64,000 bases of DNA from Mytilus trossulus. Lineage: Eukaryota > Mollusca > Bivalvia > Mytilida > Mytilidae. Below, piece by piece: positions 32,441 through 45,027 of this stretch. The notes below the pieces were generated by a model. The model did not search any database. It was given only the letters and a program-made list of their open reading frames with translations, and had not been told where the DNA came from. The stretch covers positions 71,769,999 through 71,833,998 of the forward strand of contig NC_086382.1 in NCBI RefSeq assembly GCF_036588685.1. Reading direction: 5' to 3'. The position numbers and the translations under genes were made by a program. Each line of letters starts with the position of its first letter. Positions within the stretch are counted from its first letter, which is position 1.

Positions 32441-33870
32441 TTAAAGATTTTGATAGTTTTATTATTAGAATAGATTAAAAATTGTCTGATAACATTAAAG
32501 TTTGGTTTCATAACCAAGCTTATACACTAATAAGGGTGCTGGTTTGAGGTCGAATATACCATAACAAAGTCAGATAAACGAGAAAGTGGTTTTTTTTATC
32601 ATAGAAACAATGATTGTCGCTATTTATGCTTTACGTTCACTTTGATGTGTACTGTACTCAAAGAAATCTGCATATTATTATTTTTATGTTTAGAAAATCA
32701 TTTTCTAAATTACAGACAACTTTGACAATATTTCCTCACTAAGTAAACCTCGTGATTAGAACCTGCAGTTTATTTCATAATTCAAAAAGCTAAAGTAAAT
32801 CGACTTGCAGTGATATATTTACATTTCATTCTTCAAGTGGATACATTTCGTCTTTTAAAGTTGTCACGTGTAATGACGAATTAAACATACTGCTACTTCT
32901 CCTTGATTAGGTATAGTACCAAAGTTCGACCAAAGTTTGAAAGAATACACAATTTAATTTTATTTTCAATATTAAGATAAATATCAACCTACTTTGTAAT
33001 CAAGGAGGAATTCTTTCATTAATCATAACAATAACCAAAAAATATACATGTCTTTACAATTTTACCGTTCCGCAAACATTATTTGAAATTAAAATCATGT
33101 TCCAAATCCATGACTAATCATTCGTACAAATAATTATTTAAGTCACTAGTTCGATGTACTGAGTAGTTGAGAACAACTTTAACTTTTAAGACAATTATAC
33201 ATGCATTAAATCAAATCATTTTGAACAATCCTTAAAATGAAAGAAATATTGACATTGAAATTGATCAATCCAACATTCCATTAATGATACAATCCAAAGC
33301 ACTTCCTCACAACACTTCATGCAATACTTTATCGAAAAAAAAACACTTATCAGGGGAAAAAATGAAAAAAATAAATATTTGTCTGGCAGATTTCGTAAAT
33401 TAATATTTGGTCTTGGATATGAGAATTTAGACATATTGATTTTATCACTAACGGAAATAATATTGACCCAATTTTAAACAATTTAACCATCTAACCATAG
33501 AAAGTTCTAATGAAAACAAGACAGTTAATAATTTATTAGACTTAATAGAAATTTAAAACCAGGTAATTTTGTCAATGACAATGAAAATATTACTGCACAC
33601 ACAAAATGAACTGTTAATTCATGATGGAACCAGCTAAGTAATACACGGAAGTGTTAATTTTTGCATATATATTCGTGATTTTAAATTTGTGCATTTCGTG
33701 ACATTGTGGTCCTGAAATGTGACTTTACTTTTTGAACGAACATTTGAATTATATTCTTTGTGTTCGGGATTAGGTTTGTCAACTTAAGACAATACATTTC
33801 TACCAATCTGAGACAATGTCTTGAAGGATTATTTTCATTTTGTGACTTGTGACATTGAATTTCTATTAAA

Positions 33871-36796
33871 ATGTCGGAGTTACAGTCTAAAGTGAGATTT
33901 TCATTACCGCCGGTTGTTCGGCAATACGAGACTGTTCTTGTTTCAAACAAACATATAACGTTAAAGGTAAGTTTGATAAGACTAAAGCTCATTTCTCCTC
34001 ACGATTGGCGGTTTTATTGAAAGACGGTTTTACTTGACATTTGGTGTTTGTATTTATCTTCATGATTGTGTCACATCATAGTCGTCTCTCTTATCGTTAC
34101 CTCGATCGGTATATGGTGAAAAATGATCTTAAATTAGGAGGCACAAGATACTATAGGACAATTAAAAAAATATCAGCCAAGGTTAAACCGACATAAGTAT
34201 CATAACATTCAATAAACGAAAAAGTTCGAAAAGACCAATAACAGTCTACGAAACACTACATAAAAGACTGGAAGACCGAGCAACACAAACTTATCAAAAA
34301 CTGTTGTGATCGCAGGTGCTTGAATGCGATCATTCCCAGCTATACTTTGTTAGTTAGTTGGGTTTTTTTTTATATGAAAGTTCATGAATTTGAAACTGCA
34401 AACAGCTAAACTGACAAGATCAGCGTGGTTTTTCTAAATGTATGCAACTTTTAATGGGATTATATTTTTTTCTATACCATATGATGCGTTACAAAATATG
34501 CACCATTAGTACAATATTTCAATGTATTCATAATTACAGAACCACTACTTTTGACACAGTATGTTAGTTTAATGTGATTAAAATCTGTTCAAAGTGTTGT
34601 ATTAGTGTATAAAGATTATCAAGCATGGGAACTGCTATAAAAAGTATTGAATTGAAATGTTTGATCACATAGATAGAAATCAATGATTGCCTGTGCTACA
34701 TATAAGGCCCAACTGTCAATAATATGTTGATAACATTGTTTGATCCATAACATAAGGTGTTCATATTGTACAGTAGTATTCTAAATCCAAAGAAATGTAA
34801 AAAGAAAAAAAAAAGAAAAAAAAATGGACAAGTTATTTGTAAAATACAGTAATGATAAAAAAAATAACTTTCCATAATTATCTTTAATTTCCTTACTACA
34901 ATCTTATTAGTACTTAAACTTGTTTACCGGGCCGTCCTCCACATTTTGATTTATGTTTTTTTCATTTTATTTCATATTATACCAATATATATATATGTCC
35001 GCGATTAGTATTATTTGTGGTATATTCTGATTTTTCACTTTAGTTTTAATGATGTAAAATGTAAACATCTTCTGACATCAGACTCAGACTTCTCTTGAAC
35101 TGAATTCTATTGTGCGTATTGTTATGCGTCTACTTCTCTACATTGGCTAGAGGTATAGGGGGAGGGTTGAGATCTCACAAACATGATTAATCCCGCCGCA
35201 TTTTTGCGCCTGTCCCACGTCAGGAAATTCTGGCCTTTGTTAGTCTTGTATCATTTTAATTTTGGTTTCTTGTGTACAATTTGGAAATTAGTATGGCGTT
35301 CATTATCACTGAACTAGTATATATGTGTTAAGGGGCCAGCTGAAGGACGCCTCCGGGTGCGGGAAATTCTAGCTACATTGAAGACCTGCTGGTGACTTTC
35401 TGCTGTTGTTATTTTCTTTGGTCGGGTTGTTGTCTCTTTGACACATTCCCCATCTCCATTCTCAATTTTATTCTCCGTCCATATTACCAAATAAAGGTAA
35501 TAAAAGTGACACGGAAAAAAGATCAAGAGATGTAGTGAAAATTCAATTTACAGTGCCGCTGTGTTAGGGAAAACTCAGTTAACAGTGTACCTGTGCATGA
35601 TAATGTGCTAATGATATTTCGTTTTCTACTTTCAGCTAACGAGAGCGAAGACATTTGATTTTGTACAGAAGCAACATAATCCCGTGAGAACTATCACGAG
35701 ACAAGAGCCAGTAAGCTTAAGCTTAGATGATATATGCCATCTTGCCGAACGAGAAAGATTAAGTTACTCTGCTAAAACAAGAAGGGCAGCTGTTGAACTT
35801 GCACAGAATAAAACTCATAAGTTTCAGGAATACGCTCCAAGTCGTCCGCACACAAGTGCTAGTCGATATATGCAGGATGTACGAAGAGATGCAATGACAC
35901 CAAAGAGCATCCGAAGTGAACCACTTCCGTCTCGTGCCAATTCTCGTATTGGTGCGAATGACATCGACGACGATACAGATTCAGTATATCCTATTAACTA
36001 TTTAGCATCTCTCCCTGTGGGAAGGGAAATTTGTGAAATCATAGGACCTCAAGTGTGTAGTCAGTGTAAACAAGATCAGTCTAGACAAATGGGATTATAC
36101 AAGTGTGATCAATGTTTCCCAACATTACGGATATCTCACGAGAACATGACTACAGCTGCCGTATTACAAAGATATTTACCAGATTTAAGTGAAAGTGATA
36201 TTCAAGATAAAATAGCGAAAGGTGAAATTGCTAAGCCAAGACTTTTAAAAAAAAGACTCGCAATAAAAGACTATCAACAGCCGAAAAAGGAAATTCAAAA
36301 AATAGAAAACGATGATGAAAACGAAAATAAAAACAAAAACAGCAGCAATAACAACAAAACTAGTTTGAATCGATCTCCGTCGATGTTTTTTGTAAATATC
36401 AGAGATTTAAATGCAAAGATAGTGTCTGGGCAATTACACCGTGCAATGGGCTTTTCTGAAAAAGTTCAAGAAGAAGTTTTAAAGCGTCAAGAAAATCGAC
36501 GAAAGCGCAGTACGCCTACACCTACAAGGAAACCGGAGTCGGAACCAGTTGCTGAACAAAAGGAGAGAAAAGCTATATTTAATCCAGATATTCTTCTCTC
36601 AGTATCGATGCAAGTAAATGAACCTTCATTTTTCGCCGGTTCAAAAAAAGAATATGAACTTCCTGAACGTTTACCGGACCCTCTTCAATTTGCGGATATT
36701 CGAGAAAGAAGGCAATTGAGCTCAAAAAAAGACTTTCCATTATGTGAATTAGAGGAAGAACCCGAAGATGATGAAGTAGCTGACATAATGAGTTGA
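33871..36796 (+). CDS. Unrecognised 418-aa protein (two exons)
   Basis: Exon 1 is 33871-33966 (ATG to AAG|GTAAGT, 32 codons); exon 2 is 35636-36796 after CTACTTTCAG. Both are in phase 0, and the codons before the in-frame GTG at 35684 are clearly exonic. The product is hydrophilic, without signal peptide or membrane segment. It starts with a basic stretch (TRAKTFDFVQKQHNP), has a DICHLAERERLSYSAKTRRAA helix, and has a Cys pair arrangement CSQCKQ...YKCDQC around residue 190 that may bind zinc. A K/E/N-rich low-complexity segment follows, and the end is acidic (LEEEPEDDEVADIMS). No family was recognised. Intron 33967-35635 contains a family A repeat. The clean splice sites and open 1.16-kb exon make it a real gene. 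Confidence 0.82.
35141..35480 (+). repeat. Dispersed repeat, family A (longest copy), intronic
   Basis: Runs from GGCTAGAGGTATAGGGGGAG to TTCTCAATTTTATTC. It is shared with 26635-26785 and 44203-44365, and in reverse with 59405-59700. It sits in the intron of the 418-aa gene in sense orientation. Confidence 0.75.
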
Positions 36797-36833
36797 TGAT
36801 AACGTTTATAGCTTCCTATGCATCCCATATTTC

Positions 36834-36843
36834 AATAAATAAA
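36834..36843 (+). terminator. Poly(A) signals of the 418-aa gene
   Basis: Overlapping AATAAATAAA begins 37 bases after the TGA stop codon. Confidence 0.65.
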
Positions 36844-37096
36844 TCTAAAGAAGAGTTTTTGTACATGTAGGTTAATTAAAAAGAAATTTCAAAAATTAAA
36901 AAAAAAGAAAACAGTATTGTTTAAAAATGAGATCGAATAAGCCGGTGAAGAATTGTATACTACATTTAATGACTATTTACATCGCAGTTAAAAAGCCAAC
37001 AACATTAGCTAAATGTTGGAATCCTATTTTAAACACCAAATTTTCAAGCTTTGTTTCACAAGATTTTGTTTTTTGTACTTTGAAATCAAAGAATAC

Positions 37097-37310
37097 ACAG
37101 GAAATTAGTGATGGTAGGAAAAATGAGTGACTCTTCTATGTTTTTTCATTAATGCCCTCTGGGGAAACTGTCCTCAGCTTTCTTATCCAAAAACTTTCCC
37201 GAGCAAGTCTGTCGGCCTTTGACCAATCCTCGTTGTGATCTATGATAGTGATGGTAAGTTTTTTAAGATCAGCTTGGGCATGCCCATGTGATCTTAAATG
37301 ACGACTTACG
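37097..37310 (-). repeat. Inverted arm of the Penelope-like fragment
   Basis: Near-perfect reverse complement of 37815-38028, for example GGGCATGCCCATGTGATCTT here against its complement there. The two arms are 504 bp apart. Confidence 0.88.
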
Positions 37311-38028
37311 TTATTGTTAGCCGCAAAGACCTGTTACAGTACAAAAAGAAGAGGCGCAGCAAAATAGTTCCATTTGTGTTAACATACAATCCCGCTTTTT
37401 CAAACCTTTCACGTTTGATCCGTGCCAATTGGCAAAGTATTGCCAATCACCCAAAATTATCCAAAATCTTTCCCGATCCTCTCGCTTAGCTTTTCGGAGA
37501 CCAGCAAGTCTAAAAGACTTATTTGTAAAAGCTGCCGTCTCCTCTAATAAAAGCTGTTCAACTACAGGATGGTGCAAGTCGTGTGGTAACAAACGATGTC
37601 TGACTTGCCAACAAATAGTGAATACTCAAACATTTACTTGCCACTCCACTGGGTCTGTGTACACAATATTTTGTAATGTAACTTGCAAAACCCAGAATGT
37701 TGTATACATTCTTCAGTATTGATGTGGCATGCAGTATGTTGGCGAGACATAACAGCCATTCAACAAACGCATGAATGGTCACCGTAGCGACTACACATGC
37801 AAGCCCGACCTCCCCGTAAGTCGTCATTTAAGATCACATGGGCATGCCCAAGCTGATCTTAAAAAACTTACCATCACTATCATAGATCACAACGAGGATT
37901 GGTCAAAGGCCGACAGACTTGCTCGGGAAAGTTTTTGGATAAGAAAGCTGAGGACAGTTTCCCCAGAGGGCATTAATGAAAAAACATAGAAGAGTCACTC
38001 ATTTTTCCTAGCATCACTAATTTCCTGT
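37097..38028 (+). pseudogene. Penelope-like GIY-YIG endonuclease fragment in inverted arms
   Basis: Plus-strand frames from about 37350 to 37989 encode the C-terminal part of a Penelope-like protein: IVPFVLTYNPAFSNL, LAFRRPASLKDLF, CKSCGNKRCLTC, then a GIY-YIG nuclease (VVYILQY, MQYVGET, RMNGHRSDY, SRHLRSHGH, ESFWIRKLR, GINEK). There is a frameshift near 37487 and stops near 37722 and 37749. The last 214 bp (37815-38028, the nuclease C-terminus and beyond) is repeated in inverted orientation at 37097-37310. Penelope elements often carry long terminal repeats in inverted arrangement, which fits a truncated copy. It is not functional. Confidence 0.82.
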
Positions 38029-38339
38029 CATCACTTGTGGCCAGTTACTACGGCTTCCGTACTGGACCCTTACACTTTCAGGAATTTTTGAATTATATAA
38101 GTTTTGATTACAGTTGGCAAGGATGTGTAAGTACGCAGCCACGTTCTATTACTTAACCTTAGTAAACATTTATTACTCAATTTTCTTATCATCAAATTAC
38201 TATATTTTTTAGATGTTTAAATACGCAGTCTCTGATGCAACTGCCCTACCGTTGTCATATTTTAAATATCATACCAGTTTAGATCGGTCAGGACTGTTTA
38301 TTGGGACTGTATTTCCACGCAGTTGTTTAACATCTCAAC

Positions 38340-38470
38340 TGTCAACACCTTTGGGAATTTAGAGTTGTGCCAGTTCACATCGTAAATAACTTTTTTTATT
38401 TTTGGCATATTTTTGTAGTCTTTGCGGTGTGTTTGAAAATTTTAAAATTGTTCCAGCGTTCGCTTAAATT
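38340..38470 (+). repeat. Dispersed repeat, second copy of 32264-32440
   Basis: GGAATTTAGAGTTGTGCCAG and TTCACATCGTAAATAACT match the first copy. It is followed by AT-rich sequence up to the SINE. Confidence 0.6.
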
Positions 38471-38645
38471 GTATAAATCAAGATTTTGATAGAGTCTTAA
38501 TTTGAATTGACATGATTAATTTTTCATCGTGCAATTACCGAAGAAGGATATCTGTTATCCGAAATATCTAACATATTGTTCGTTTTATTGTGTTTTTGGT
38601 GATGTTGTATTCTTTTAGACTTGTTATATATAGACCACACGACCA

Positions 38646-38960
38646 CCTGGTCTAGCGGGACGGCTGCAGTGCAGGCGATTTGGTGTCACGATATCACAGT
38701 AGCATGGGTTCGAATCCCGGCGAGGGAAGAACCAAAAATTTGCGAAAGCAAATTTACAGATCTAACATTGTTGGGTTGATGTTTAGACGAGTTGTATATA
38801 CATTATGTACACAGCCATGTATCACCATCATTGATGGCGATCCGATGGATACATCTGTTGTAGGGTTGTCACTGACTCAGACGTACTTATGTATATATAT
38901 ATATATATATACACGAGTCTAAAATATATATATACACGAGTCTAAATTGAAAACTACGTT
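38646..38960 (+). mobile_element. tRNA-derived SINE
   Basis: The head has a polymerase III A box TGGTCTAGCGG (38648-38658) and B box GGTTCGAATCC (38707-38717) about 50 bases apart, as in a tRNA gene, but the stems do not form a full tRNA. The body contains GCGAAAGCAAATTTACAGAT and ends in an AT-repeat tail with ACACGAGTCTAAA occurring twice. This is a SINE and not a tRNA gene. Confidence 0.82.
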
Positions 38961-39269
38961 CAAACCTATGACTGCGTTGGATAAAAACCGCAATTTTTAT
39001 ACGTGTGCATGTCAAACAAATTTCGTTGTAGAAGGGTCTAAAAACAGCACAAACAACATTTTCCTAAAGACCAAAAGAGTGAAAAAGTATATTTAAACAA
39101 AACGCATTTGACTAACAGGTCGAACAACTGATGTTCTTTAACCCTGCTGACTGCCATTTGCGATTGCCAAATAAAATTGATCACAAGATGTAACAAAATG
39201 GATTCTCATTTAAATTTAATACGTCACAGAAAGAAAAAAAATGTTAACTTGTGGACAGGATGTTGTGCC

Positions 39270-39710
39270 ACAAACATTCGGTGTCAATATTTCTTTAGTA
39301 CTCCATATCCGGATTTCGACAATAAATGTCTCTTCAGTGATGTTAGGGATCGAAACGGTATTTGGAAGGCCATATAAAAAGTACCCTCAATTTTAGAGAA
39401 AGTACCCTCATTTTTAGATTAACTCTTGAATTTTAAGAGTCAATATATAGGATGAACGGATCATATAAACCGGATATATATATATATATTGAAAAAAATC
39501 GTCCTGTATTTATCATTTATCAAAAATCGTCCTGTTATAAATACAAGTACAAACATTTCATGCATGTTAATACAAAGTTACTTCTAGCTACTAACATTAA
39601 CGGTACCAATTTAAATGCACCAGAAACGCATTTCCACAATAAACGTCTCTTCAGTGTCTGTCAGTGATACTCGATGCCATAATATTTAAAAATCCGAAAC
39701 GTTTAGAAAA
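39270..39710 (+). repeat. Two partial copies of one dispersed repeat
   Basis: TTTCGACAATAAATGTCTCTTC followed by a GATCGAAACGG block at 39314-39365 recurs as CCACAATAAACGTCTCTTCA at 39633-39710. Short pairs (AAAGTACCCTCA, AAATCGTCCTGT) lie between them. 39711-40839 shows no gene. Confidence 0.5.
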
Positions 39711-40839
39711 TTACAAAAAATATAGCAAATTGAAAGCCTGGCAAGGTAAAAAGTGTGTTGGAAATGATAAACATAATTAGATAAGCCCGATTCACTTCGT
39801 ATGATACGTGGGGAAATATAGAAAACAGTTGGTTGTCAAGTAAAATTAGAAACCTTATACACGACATGTGCCATAAATCAATTTAGGAAACGAACATCTT
39901 CAATTGCATATTGAATTGAGCTCTTATTCATTTCCGGATTTGAATAAACTTTTGGTACATCTATACTGGCATGAACTTACGAATATTATTTGATTTGTCT
40001 TTGTTAGATTTTCCCCACTTGAATTAGGTTTTTGATTTTTGGCTCGAGTGATCATTAGATTGACAATAAACGACAGAACGTTAATTTTATACAGGAACAT
40101 ATAGTATAAATGAGCTTGGTGTTAACCACAATTTGACAAAAAAAAATTCTACAACTGATCGATCTTAAATATTATATAAAAATATTGAAAAACTAGGATT
40201 AAAGTACCATGAAAGCAATACAAAACTGAAATGAACAAACACTCACTAAACACATACAGATTACAAACCATTCAAGTAAATGGGCGAACAATTATTCACA
40301 AAACACCAATAATAATGTTAAAAATAACCAACACGGACCCCTTAAACGTTAACAGGTGTGATCTCATTTGCTCTGGAATTGTATAGCAAATCAAGCTTTA
40401 TAAGTGACATCCGTGATTTCACTCGTTTGTAGTAATTTTATAATTATTAGAATTCAGTGATGCCACAGTTGAAGATAAGAGGACGGAAGTGTAACGTGTA
40501 ACGGGCGATCAATGATCCATATCTTAATAAATCAGGATTTCAAGTCTTCAACTCAAATTTGCACCATTACAAAGTTGTCCTAATTTAAACAATTAACACA
40601 CCCTTAAATGCATTTTGATATGTTAAATATATACATTACACAACGCACATATAAATTAAATTACAAGTCAAGGTAAAGTTCCTCATTCACAATTTATGAA
40701 CACAATGCCTTATTGCAGAATATATATACACAATGTCACTATGCAATCACTATGCAACATGTATTAAGAATCTGTTCAGCCTGATAATTCACAGTGTCAT
40801 TTATATACCAATATGCAGCATACATCAGACACTTTATTA

Positions 40840-41780
40840 TAGTCCAGTCAATCTAGCACAAATTTGACCCTAACCCGAAAGTAATTGCAACAGAAGATTT
40901 TATAGTTTTAATCTTTAGCATTACACCCCAAATACACTCAGAAAAAAGTCCCATAAAATCTAACTTGAGGAAGACTAAAAAAATCATCATTTAAAATTCC
41001 TATGGAGATTTGCATTGAAAAGGGAGATAATTCTTGCAAAAAAGGCAGAAATATCAAGAAAAATTGATACAAAATTATAACTTTACCGCTTCTATTCATC
41101 AGAATGTATTGATTCTTGATATATTAGCGGTCTTTAGAGTATAACAAACAACTTTAAAGGTGTTTTCATATCTTTTATCAAGCTTTAATCTAGATTTCGT
41201 AATTCTTCAGTTGACCATTTATTGAATTTTTCAACATGTCAATGTAAAGAATCTCAAATTTTACAAAAATAATTAAGCATGTATTCTTCTTTTTATGGTT
41301 TAAAGGTTCTTTAGATAAGTAAGTTGCTGAAAAAATATAATATACAGATATAGACAATACCAAATTTTCAAATTATATTTTCAAAATGGTCACAAAGCTT
41401 CAAATTTGCATTTTCTTAAAATGAAAAATGCACAAAAAAATAAAACTACCCATAACAATTCGCTTTTGTGCATTTCATGAGCTGAAGATAATATAATTTA
41501 GTCAAATACAAACTTATAACCCCATCAAAGTATCACACCTTACATAACTTTCAAGAAAAACAACCAAAAACTGACCAAAAAAGACTCATTTTTGCAAGAG
41601 TTATCTCCCCTTCCAATGTAAATTTCCATAGGAATTTAAAAATACTGATTTTGAGTTTTCCTCAAGTTAGATTTTATGGGACTTTTTTCTGAGTATATAA
41701 AGGGCATAATGCTTTAGATTAGAACTAAAATATTTTCTGTTGCAATTAGTTTGAGGTTAAATCATAGTTTGACTGGACTA
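40840..41780. mobile_element. 941-bp TIR element with ~200-bp inverted arms
   Basis: The ends are TAGTCCAGTCAA and TTGACTGGACTA, flanked on both sides by TTA. Arms of about 200 bp align in inverted orientation, for example AGTCCCATAAAATCTAACTT near 40952 and its complement near 41670. The centre is AT-rich with no transposase. The 3-bp TTA duplication suggests a PIF/Harbinger-type MITE. Confidence 0.85.
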
Positions 41781-42112
41781 TTACACAATGTCACCAACGG
41801 ATTACTATGCAACATGCATCAGATAAATATCACACAAAACGAAAGAACACATTACCACATACATGTATATACAACATCTATTAACAATATCCACCAATTT
41901 GTAATAACACCTTATGATTGTTTAATTACACTTTTACAATGCACAAGGAATGTATATGAACACAGCTCAAATCACAAACTAATTATCACTATGAATCCGA
42001 ACGAAATGAATATATTCCAAACAGGGCACTTTCACTTATACACTTCCACAATATAACAAATTTCAACACCAGCATCTTGTATTCTCACCAATTCACTTCC
42101 ACAATATAACAA

Positions 42113-43340
42113 AGAGGGACGAAAGATACCAGAGGGAAGTTAAAATCATAAATCGAAAAAAAAAACTGACAACGCCTGGCTAAAAAAAAAGAAAGACAAA
42201 CAGACAAGCAATATAACACATTACACAACATAGAAAACTAAAGAATAAGCAACACGCACCCCACCAAAAATTAGGGGTGATCGAAGGTAATCCAGAAGGG
42301 TAAGCATATCCTGCTCCACATGTGGCACCCGTCGTAGTGCTTATGTTATAACAAATCCGGTAAATAGTCTAATTCGGTAGGTCAAATTCATGAAAGCGAA
42401 GGGGATTGTAGTTACGACTTAAGGAACATATCCAATATCATTTGTGAAACGGTTATTCCATAACATTCAACCAACTCGTGATGGCGTCCGTAAAATTTAC
42501 GAAGGAATAATTTCAACTTCATCAATTTGAACTCTTGGTTTAATAGCTACCTTGTGAGCAGCAACCCTCTATCAGGAAAATCATGTTATGAAATGCAAGT
42601 ACGGGAATATCGTAATAGTTGGGCGATATAAAACCCTTATGCACGTGCTGCAGGAATGTTGCTACTTAGGAATGGAAAGTTCACAATTGGAAAACTGAAA
42701 TCATTTCTTTTGTCCTGAAGTTATGTTTTCAACCGATCCTCATTGTCAATTTCTAGATGTAAGTCAATATATGAAGCCGACTTAACTGTATCTGGTGTAT
42801 CCGTAATCTCTAGTTCGATGGGATAGATGCATTCAACATAGTCACCAAATTTTGAATTATTTAGTGAAAGAACGTCATCAATATAGCGGAAAAGAGAGTT
42901 AAAGGATATTGCTAACTTCTTATCTTTCTCCCTAAGATGTGCATGAATTAAGTCAGCCTCATAATAATAAAGAAACAACTCGGCAAGATGAGGTGCACAA
43001 TTGGTTCCCATTGGAATGCCGATAGTCTGTTGAAAAACACGTTCCCGAACGTAACGAATATGTTGTCAATAAAAAAAATCAAGCATCTTGATAATATCAG
43101 TTTCAGCGAATGTTTTGTTCTAATCAGAGGATTTATCCCTCCCTTAGACAAGATACTTGCATCTACGTTAGCCATTATTTTTTTTATGAATAGTAGAAAG
43201 GTTAAGAGTTTTAATACTATTGCAAGATGAAAGAGAGTAAGATTGTATGTACTCTAAAAATTCTTTGGAATTTTTAAGTATCCACATATGATTCACGCCA
43301 CCTCTTGCAACTTGCAACGCCAGCAAGTATACACATTGTA
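42113..43340 (-). pseudogene. Penelope-like element, RT and 3' tail
   Basis: Reading from about 43300, fragments MWILKNSKEFLEYIQ, TDIIKMLDFFIDNIFVTFG, MGTNCAPHLAELFLYYYEAD, FRYIDDVLSLNNSKFGD and YPIELEITDTPDTV represent the RT fingers and palm, with YIDD as catalytic box. Small deletions and frameshifts separate them. The C-terminal HHELVE scrap lies near 42490, followed by the family 3' tail ending at 42113. This is a Penelope-like RT of the type abundant in bivalves and is inactive. Confidence 0.82.
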
Positions 43341-43773
43341 CTTTAACTGTACAATAACTTATTTTATACTGCAATCAGCTAGTTTACTGTACAGATAAAG
43401 CTATACGTATAAACGTTAGCTTTATACGTCAATGACCCCAACTGACCTATAAGCCCCGCCTCCTTATTGTATTTCATCAACAACATCACGTCACGACCAT
43501 AACAACGTAAAGTAACAATGGTCAAACTTTTTTCAATTTAAACTTTTATGTCTTCAAATTGGTTATTTAGATATCATGTTTATCAGATGTTATTAATTAA
43601 GTTCATTTTCCCTTTCTAATTCCTTAATACGCCAATGTCTTACCACCTGGACTACGCTCATAGGGAAATACCCCAAAATGGTACCTCAAGAGGGAAATTC
43701 CAAACACTTTTTTTAACAATTTTTGTTACATGTTTTTTTCATTTTTCATATTTTTTTTGATTTCAGTATAAAA

Positions 43774-43917
43774 ACAATATACGTATAGTGTCTTGAAATA
43801 TGAAATTTATTTGTATTCGGCACAAAACGGGAAAATGCTCGGTAGAACCTCGCATTTTCCCGTTTCTAAGCCTCATACAAATAAATTTCATATTTCAAGA
43901 CACTATACTTATATTGT
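43774..43917. repeat. Hairpin MITE, 43-bp arms
   Basis: 43774-43816 and 43875-43917 are inverted copies with one or two mismatches. A second perfect stem, ACGGGAAAATGC with GCATTTTCCCGT, lies inside (43827-43838/43852-43863). The loop block TTCGGCACAAAACGGG resembles that of the hairpin at 57561-57657. Confidence 0.85.
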
Positions 43918-44202
43918 CTAAATATAAGTTCACTTTATAACACAACCACTATTCCAAATATTTACATATAAATCCAAACACTAATTATATCCTTTGAAAT
44001 CACTTACCAGTTGGAACATATAATCCTTGAAGTTTCCCCATTAATGGTCCATATAAAACTGAAAGAGTTTGCACAACAAATGGAAGTTTTTAACGACCTT
44101 GACTGGCTATATAAGTTTTTTTCTGTCTTGAGCTGTTTATATACTAGTCCATTATTAAGGGGTTAAACATCAAGACTATATCAACTTTTGGGGTGTTATC
44201 AC

Positions 44203-44365
44203 TGAACTAGTATATATTTGTTAAGGGGTCAGCTGAAGGACGCCTCCGGGTGCGGGAATTTCTCGCTACATTGACCTGTTGGTGACCTTCTGCTGTTGTT
44301 TTTTTCTTTGGTCGGGTTATTGTCTCTTTGACACAATCCCCATTTCCATTCTCAATAATTTTATT
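44203..44365 (+). repeat. Dispersed repeat, family A (partial)
   Basis: GGACGCCTCCGGGTGCGGGA and TTCCATTCTCAATAATTTTA match the copy in the intron at 35330-35475. 44366-45027 has no recognised gene. Confidence 0.7.
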
Positions 44366-45027
44366 GTAAGTAACAGGTGATGCTCCAACTATGGATAAAC
44401 TTATGTACAATATAGAACCCCAATCAATAGGAAAAAGACAACTGGTATTTCACATAAAAATAAATGAACTATGACCGATTTCCGTTACACTTCCCACGCC
44501 TCAAACAGCATGCATCCCGCATGATGTAAATTCTCCAATATCCATTGATACAACCTATACCTGTACAATTAATGTTTAAACATAATTTCCAGAAGCACAA
44601 GCATATCAGAAATTTGATGACCACTCCGAAATATATTGCACATAATAGGTTTGATATAATTAAGCCTCTGCAGCGGCAACCAGGCCTAATCTTATCGAAA
44701 TCTGCAGGAGGGGTCTTTTACATGCCAGGTCTTGGTGTTTTCCTGTACATGGGACCTCGGATTTAACGTCCCCATCCGAAGGACACATAATGATTAAAAC
44801 ACAAAAAAAACATGGCAGAAATATATGTATTATTTCAGTCATTTCTTTCGACTGAATAAAAATAAACACGATGTAGCAACACAATCATATAATAATTAAA
44901 GTCAAATTAAACTATTCCATGAAAATGTTCGTTTAATATTCACTTAGGAACCTTCTTTTTAACAACTTTCAGTTGTTTTCCATCTTTTAGATACCTTTTA
45001 GTTGTCTTCACGTTTACATTCTTCATT

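Noticed and set aside
38646-38720. tRNA gene
   Set aside because: A and B boxes are present but the acceptor and anticodon stems do not pair properly, and SINE body sequence follows.
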